Below, piece after piece: positions 60,497 to 64,000 of a stretch of DNA of 64,000 bases. This DNA comes from UBA6522 sp965221035 (GTDB lineage: Bacteria; Pseudomonadota; Gammaproteobacteria; Steroidobacterales; Rariloculaceae). A model generated the notes under the pieces. That model did no database searches, was not told the origin of the DNA, and saw only the letters and a list, made by a program, of their open reading frames with translations. The position numbers and the translations under genes are program-made. Position 1 is the first letter of the stretch; each line of letters opens with the position of its first letter. The stretch spans positions 3,596,001-3,660,000 of the forward strand of contig OZ244860.1 of assembly GCA_965221035.1 (NCBI GenBank), read 5' to 3'.

Positions 60497-61840
60497 ATGC
60501 AGGCAGCCGAACGACTCAGGCCCGCGACGTACCGATCCGTAGCCGCAATGGCGTTTCCGGTGATTGTCGCCAATATCTCCACACCGCTGATCGGAATTGT
60601 CGATACGGGCGTCGTGGGACAGATCCCGGACCCCGCCTATATCGGCGCCATCGCCCTGGGCGCGCTGATCTTCACCCTCGCGTTCTGGGCGTTCGGGTTC
60701 CTGCGAATGGCGACCACCGGGCTGACCGCCCAGAGCTGGGGCGCCGGCGATGTGGACGAGGTGTGCGCCAGTCTGGGCCGGGCGCTGCTCGTCGCCGCCA
60801 TAGTGGGGGCGGGCCTGATCGTCGTGCGGTGGCCGATACGCGAATTGGCGTTCCTGGCGATCGACGGCAGCGCCCAGGTCGAATCGCTGGCCCGCAGCTA
60901 CTTCGACATCCGAGTCTGGAGCGCGCCGGCCACGCTCGCCAACTACGCGCTGCTGGGCTGGTTTATCGGCCTTGGGTGTACCGGCACCGGTCTGGCGTTG
61001 CAGCTGGTCCTCAATGTCTCGAACATGGTGCTGGATGCCCTGTTCGTGCTCGTGTTCGGCTGGGACGTTCAGGGGGTCGCGCTCGGCACGTTGCTGGCCG
61101 AATGCCTGGCCGCGGTGGTGGGACTGGCCGTTGCGTCGCGCCATGTCCGCCGCATGGGCGGGCGCTGGTCGCCGCGGCGATGGTTCGACGGGGCGCGCCT
61201 GAGGCGGATGCTCTCCGTGAGCCGCGACATCATGATTCGCTCGCTTTCCCTGATATTTGTCTTTGTCTGGTTCACCGCACAAGGCGCAAGACAGGGCGAT
61301 GTGATACTCGCGGCCAACGCCATTCTGATGCACTTCACCTCGGCGGCCGCCTATCTCCTGGATGGTTTCGCCTTCGCCGCCGAGGCGCTGGTGGGCCGCG
61401 GCGTTGGAGAAGCCCGGCGCGCGAGCGTGAAAGCGGCGGTGAAAATCACCACGGTCTGGGCGGCGGGAACCGCAGTCCTGGTCGCGGCCGTGGTGGCCGT
61501 GCTTGGGACGGTCTTTGTGGATGTGCTGACCGTCGACCCGGCAACACGGGAGTCCGCCAGGTCCTTCCTGCCGTGGGTGGTCGCCGGTCCCCTGCTGGGC
61601 GTGTGGGCGTGGCTGCTGGATGGCATCTTCATCGGCGCGACCCGTTCGGTGGAAATGAGGCGGGCCGCGCTGGCGTCCCTGGCCATCTACGTGGCGGCCT
61701 GGTGGGCGTTGACGCCGTTCGGCAACCACGGGCTCTGGGCCGCGCTTTGCGTGCACTACGTGGCCCGCGCCGCAACGCTGCTGTACTACTATCCTGCGCT
61801 GTTGCGGTCCATTCGGGTCGGCGCTACCTCACCGCCTTGA
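60497..61840 (+). CDS. MATE-family efflux transporter (DinF-like)
   Basis: 447 residues, twelve predicted membrane helices in two related halves. The first half opens MAFPVIVANISTPLIGIVDTGVVG and carries FLRMATTGLTAQSWGAGD; the second half carries VSRDIMIRSLSLIFVFVWFTAQGARQGD and YLLDGFAFAAEALVGRGVG. This is the DinF branch of cation-coupled multidrug exporters. Substrate unknown. It is divergent from ispB (76 nt between starts) and upstream of the L21-L27-Obg cluster, from which a 15-bp repeat array separates it. Confidence 0.92.
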   Translation: MQAAERLRPATYRSVAAMAFPVIVANISTPLIGIVDTGVVGQIPDPAYIGAIALGALIFTLAFWAFGFLRMATTGLTAQSWGAGDVDEVCASLGRALLVAAIVGAGLIVVRWPIRELAFLAIDGSAQVESLARSYFDIRVWSAPATLANYALLGWFIGLGCTGTGLALQLVLNVSNMVLDALFVLVFGWDVQGVALGTLLAECLAAVVGLAVASRHVRRMGGRWSPRRWFDGARLRRMLSVSRDIMIRSLSLIFVFVWFTAQGARQGDVILAANAILMHFTSAAAYLLDGFAFAAEALVGRGVGEARRASVKAAVKITTVWAAGTAVLVAAVVAVLGTVFVDVLTVDPATRESARSFLPWVVAGPLLGVWAWLLDGIFIGATRSVEMRRAALASLAIYVAAWWALTPFGNHGLWAALCVHYVARAATLLYYYPALLRSIRVGATSPP

Positions 61841-61910
61841 TCGTCGCGGTCGTCGGAACGGGCATGAACCCGCACAGCGATGTATCCGCGTAGAGATGCG
61901 CACTCGTATC

Positions 61911-62000
61911 GATTGGACCCCAGAGCAGCGACCCCCAGTGTAGCGACCCCCAGCGCAGCGACCCCCAGAGTAGCGACCCCCAGCGCAGCGATTGACCCAG
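61911..62000. repeat. 15-bp tandem repeat, five to six copies
   Basis: Copies of YAGCGACCCCCAGNG in tandem at 61926, 61941, 61956 and 61971, with degenerate copies at 61911 and 61986. It occupies the gap between the MATE gene and rplU, so it lies in or near the rplU promoter region. Confidence 0.92.
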
Positions 62001-62073
62001 TGAGGCGAACTCAATAGAATCCGCGCGTCTCGGGGTCTGCGCGGCGACCCCCATTCTGCAGGAGTTGGCCCAA

Positions 62074-62445
62074 GTGTACGCGGTGTTTCGATCAGGCGGG
62101 AAGCAGTATCGCGCCAGCGAGGGCGATCGGGTCCGGGTTGAGCGCCTGGATGCCTCGGAAGGCGATGCGGTGGAATTCGACCAGGTGCTGATGTTGGGCG
62201 AGGGAGCGGATGTAACGCTCGGCTCACCGCTGGTGGAAGACGGCAGGGTGCGCGGGGTCGTGACCGCCCAGGGTCGCGGCAGGAAGATTGTCGTGACAAA
62301 ATTCAAGCGCCGCAAGAACTACAAGCGGATCATGGGGCACCGGCAGCACTTCACCGAAGTTGAAATCACCTCCATCGGTGCCGGGGCGCAGGCTCCGGCG
62401 CCAGCTGATACCGCGGACGAGGACGTCGCTGAAGAGTCCAACTGA
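62074..62445 (+). CDS. rplU: 50S ribosomal protein L21
   Basis: 123 residues from the GTG at 62074, with GGAG 9 nt upstream. A TTG at 62065 directly abuts that site and so cannot be the start, and L21 proteins begin M-YAVFxSGGKQ, matching VYAVFRSGGKQY. Core: GRKIVVTKFKRRKNYKR and GHRQHFTEVEI. The C-terminal acidic Ala/Pro tail (about 20 residues) exceeds the E. coli protein. It binds 23S rRNA in the large subunit. First gene of the L21-L27-Obg operon. Confidence 0.95.
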   Translation: MYAVFRSGGKQYRASEGDRVRVERLDASEGDAVEFDQVLMLGEGADVTLGSPLVEDGRVRGVVTAQGRGRKIVVTKFKRRKNYKRIMGHRQHFTEVEITSIGAGAQAPAPADTADEDVAEESN

Positions 62446-62463
62446 TCAGATAGGGAACCAGGC

Positions 62464-62718
62464 ATGGCACACAAGAAGGCGGGCGGCAGCTCCAAGAACG
62501 GTCGCGATTCCGAATCCAAACGGCTGGGCGTCAAGCGCTACGCCGGTGAGCGGGTGATGGCCGGCAACATCATCGTTCGCCAGCGCGGCACGCGATTTCA
62601 CCCCGGCGCCAATGTCGGCTTGGGCAAGGACTATACGCTCTACGCGACGGCGGAAGGCCACGTGGCTTTCGATACCAAGGGCCCCAAGGGCAGGAAATAC
62701 GTCAGCGTAATTCCCTAG
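62464..62718 (+). CDS. rpmA: 50S ribosomal protein L27
   Basis: 84 residues, standard length. It begins MAHKKAGGSSKNGRDSESK and contains KRYAGERVMAGNIIVRQRGTRFHPG and GKDYTLYAT, the normal L27 sequence; its N-terminus reaches the peptidyl-transferase centre. 18 nt after rplU and 126 nt before obgE. Confidence 0.97.
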   Translation: MAHKKAGGSSKNGRDSESKRLGVKRYAGERVMAGNIIVRQRGTRFHPGANVGLGKDYTLYATAEGHVAFDTKGPKGRKYVSVIP

Positions 62719-62844
62719 GAGCGTGCGCCGTGGGCAATCACGGCCGCAAACCCGCTCTCATCCGCCCCTTCGGCCACGCCAATCGAGACCCCATCCGGTG
62801 GGTCGGCACCGGCACTGCGCACCGTTTCCGCGTAGCATGATTCC

Positions 62845-63861
62845 ATGAAATTTGTCGATGAGGCGACCGTCCAGGTGGAAGCGGGCCGCGGCGGCAATGG
62901 CTGCGTCAGCTTTCGAAGGGAGAAATTCGTGCCGCGGGGCGGGCCCGACGGCGGCGATGGCGGGCATGGCGGCAGCGTCTTTCTGGTCGCGAAGTCCGGC
63001 ATCAACACACTGGCGGAATTTCGCGTGCGGCGCCGTTTTGCCGCCGCGAACGGTCGCGGCGGCGCGGGTCGGCAGCGCACCGGCGCCTCGGGCGAGGATC
63101 TCCACATTCCCGTTCCCGCGGGCACGGTGGTGTCCGACGTCGATACCGAGGAGACGCTGGGGGACCTGGCGACCGCCGGCGAGACCCTCAAGGTCGCCCA
63201 GGGAGGGCGTGGCGGCCTGGGGAACGCGCGTTTCAAGAGCAGCGTCAACCGGGCGCCACGAAAATGCACACCGGGCGGTTCCGGAGAGAGGCGGCAACTG
63301 GGTCTGGAGCTCAAGCTGCTGGCGGACGTGGGCCTGCTCGGCCTGCCCAACGCGGGAAAGTCGACGCTGGTGCGGGCGCTGACCGCGGCCCGACCCAAGG
63401 TTGCCGACTATCCGTTCACCACCCTGCACCCGCACTTGGGCGTGGTCAGTGTCGGCACGGACCGAAGTTTCGTCATCGCCGACATACCCGGCCTGGTTGA
63501 GGGAGCGGCGCGGGGCACCGGACTGGGGATCCGTTTTCTCAGGCACCTGCATCGAACGCGGCTGCTTGTCCACATGGTGGAAGTGGCCTCGGACGAGGGC
63601 GCCCCAGAGCCTGTCGCCGCGGTCCGCGCCATCGAGGCGGAGCTTGCGGCTTACTCGGACGACCTGGCAACGCGTCCGCGCTGGCTGGTGCTAAACAAGC
63701 TGGACCTGTTGCCCCGGGACCGGTGGCGCACGGCGGTCGACAGGCTTGTCGATGCCCTGGGCTGGGAACGTCCGGCATTCGGCATCAGCGCCGCGACCGG
63801 CGAAGGAACCTCCGATCTGGCCGGCGCCTTGATGAACCGTCTGGAGGCCGCCGACGCCTGA
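62845..63861 (+). CDS. obgE: GTPase Obg/CgtA
   Basis: 338 residues. The glycine-rich Obg fold (about 1-158) begins MKFVDEATVQVEAGRGGNG and includes GGPDGGDGGHGGSV. The GTPase domain follows: GLPNAGKST (166-174), switch region YPFTTLHPHLG, DIPGLVEGA, NKLD and SAATGEG. It assists large-subunit maturation and stress control. The acidic C-terminal extension of E. coli ObgE is short here. Third gene of the ribosomal cluster, in the usual order. Confidence 0.96.
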   Translation: MKFVDEATVQVEAGRGGNGCVSFRREKFVPRGGPDGGDGGHGGSVFLVAKSGINTLAEFRVRRRFAAANGRGGAGRQRTGASGEDLHIPVPAGTVVSDVDTEETLGDLATAGETLKVAQGGRGGLGNARFKSSVNRAPRKCTPGGSGERRQLGLELKLLADVGLLGLPNAGKSTLVRALTAARPKVADYPFTTLHPHLGVVSVGTDRSFVIADIPGLVEGAARGTGLGIRFLRHLHRTRLLVHMVEVASDEGAPEPVAAVRAIEAELAAYSDDLATRPRWLVLNKLDLLPRDRWRTAVDRLVDALGWERPAFGISAATGEGTSDLAGALMNRLEAADA

Positions 63862-63902
63862 TTTTCGTGCCGGATACGCCTGACGCCGAAGGAAGTTCGG
63901 AG

Positions 63903-63934
63903 CCCCCGAGATCCGCAACCCCCGAGATCCGCAA
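63903..63934. repeat. 16-bp tandem repeat, two copies
   Basis: CCCCCGAGATCCGCAA twice head to tail (63903-63918 and 63919-63934) behind obgE, continuing the pattern of short tandem arrays at gene edges. Confidence 0.85.
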
Positions 63935-63946
63935 CCCGCCCGAGCG

Positions 63947-64000
63947 TCAGGGCATGATGCCCACGTAGTGCGTATTCCACATCAGGTGCACCCAGATGCT
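63947..64000 (-). CDS. C-terminal end of a membrane-protein-like gene (partial)
   Basis: The minus strand is open from the right edge to TGA at 63949-63947 and reads SIWVHLMWNTHYVGIMP. The hydrophobic, His/Trp/Asn-containing end resembles the last part of a CPBP-type intramembrane protease or another small membrane protein, but 17 residues are too few to assign. Convergent with obgE. Confidence 0.35.
   Translation of the reverse strand, partial: SIWVHLMWNTHYVGIMP

Noticed and set aside
1..64000. CRISPR array or complete insertion sequence
   Set aside because: No regularly spaced identical repeats of 24-40 bp with unique spacers were seen, and no transposase motif could be recognised. The tandem arrays here have no spacers.

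Overview
The window looks like chromosome from a marine, polysaccharide-degrading gammaproteobacterium. The evidence is the ispB / rplU-rpmA-obgE neighbourhood, two TonB-dependent receptors, many S1 sulfatases and periplasmic or lipoprotein carbohydrate enzymes. I cannot name the genus. By eye the window has two compositional halves. About 1-38,000 is roughly 50-55% G+C. About 38,100-64,000 is roughly 60-66% G+C, apart from two AT-richer insertions: a DUF4041/GIY-YIG gene at 47.5-48.8 kb and a restriction-modification pair at 54.9-56.6 kb. The switch falls at a tRNA-Pro(CGG) whose 3' end faces the lower-GC side, the usual geometry of a genomic island.

Region A (1-32,161) is a large polysaccharide utilization locus, most probably for the sulfated green-algal polysaccharide ulvan (rhamnose-3-sulfate, glucuronate/iduronate, xylose). 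It holds four BNR_4-type propeller proteins with the two-histidine spacing of PL24/PL25 ulvan lyases, a jelly-roll lipoprotein, a GH105-DUF4861 fusion, GH78 alpha-L-rhamnosidase, GH3, three S1 sulfatases plus one sulfatase relic, L-rhamnose mutarotase, KduI and KduD, a beta-helix protein, a DUF5060 putative glycosidase, a hydratase-like protein and two TonB receptors. The inferred flow is: lyases cut the polymer to oligosaccharides with unsaturated uronate ends; receptors import them; sulfatases, GH78, GH3 and GH105 trim them; KduI/KduD process the unsaturated uronate; RhaM feeds rhamnose catabolism. Genes form operons 3-6457(+), 9882-6570(-), 17790-25656(+) and 30565-25835(-). The 9-mer TTGCAATAT occurs in three of the divergent or upstream intergenic gaps and may be a locus-wide operator.

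Region B (32,162-38,024) is a small accessory or defence-like module. It contains a Phd-type antitoxin with a PIN toxin, a Fic protein with a degenerate catalytic motif (QPFDDVNKR), a NYN-domain nuclease, a deleted and nonsense-mutated second PIN copy, and a Fic protein with the canonical motif (HPYMDGNGR) behind an AbiEi-like DNA-binding N-terminus. Both Fic genes are preceded by arrays of repeated half-sites: about 20-21 bp spacing for the first and exactly 24 bp for the second.

Region C (38,025-64,000) is higher-GC backbone: tRNA-Pro, lactate permease, gamma-glutamyltransferase, a PaaZ/BoxD-like aldehyde dehydrogenase, a CBM9/DUF5916 outer-membrane protein, a MalE-like binding protein and GH13 amylase, a PQQ dehydrogenase, a GST, an R-M system, a sulfatase with an atypical CQQTR motif, a nitroreductase, IspB, a MATE transporter, and L21-L27-Obg. 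This half alone carries a series of short tandem arrays (units of 12, 15, 16, 18 and 21 bp) at gene edges.
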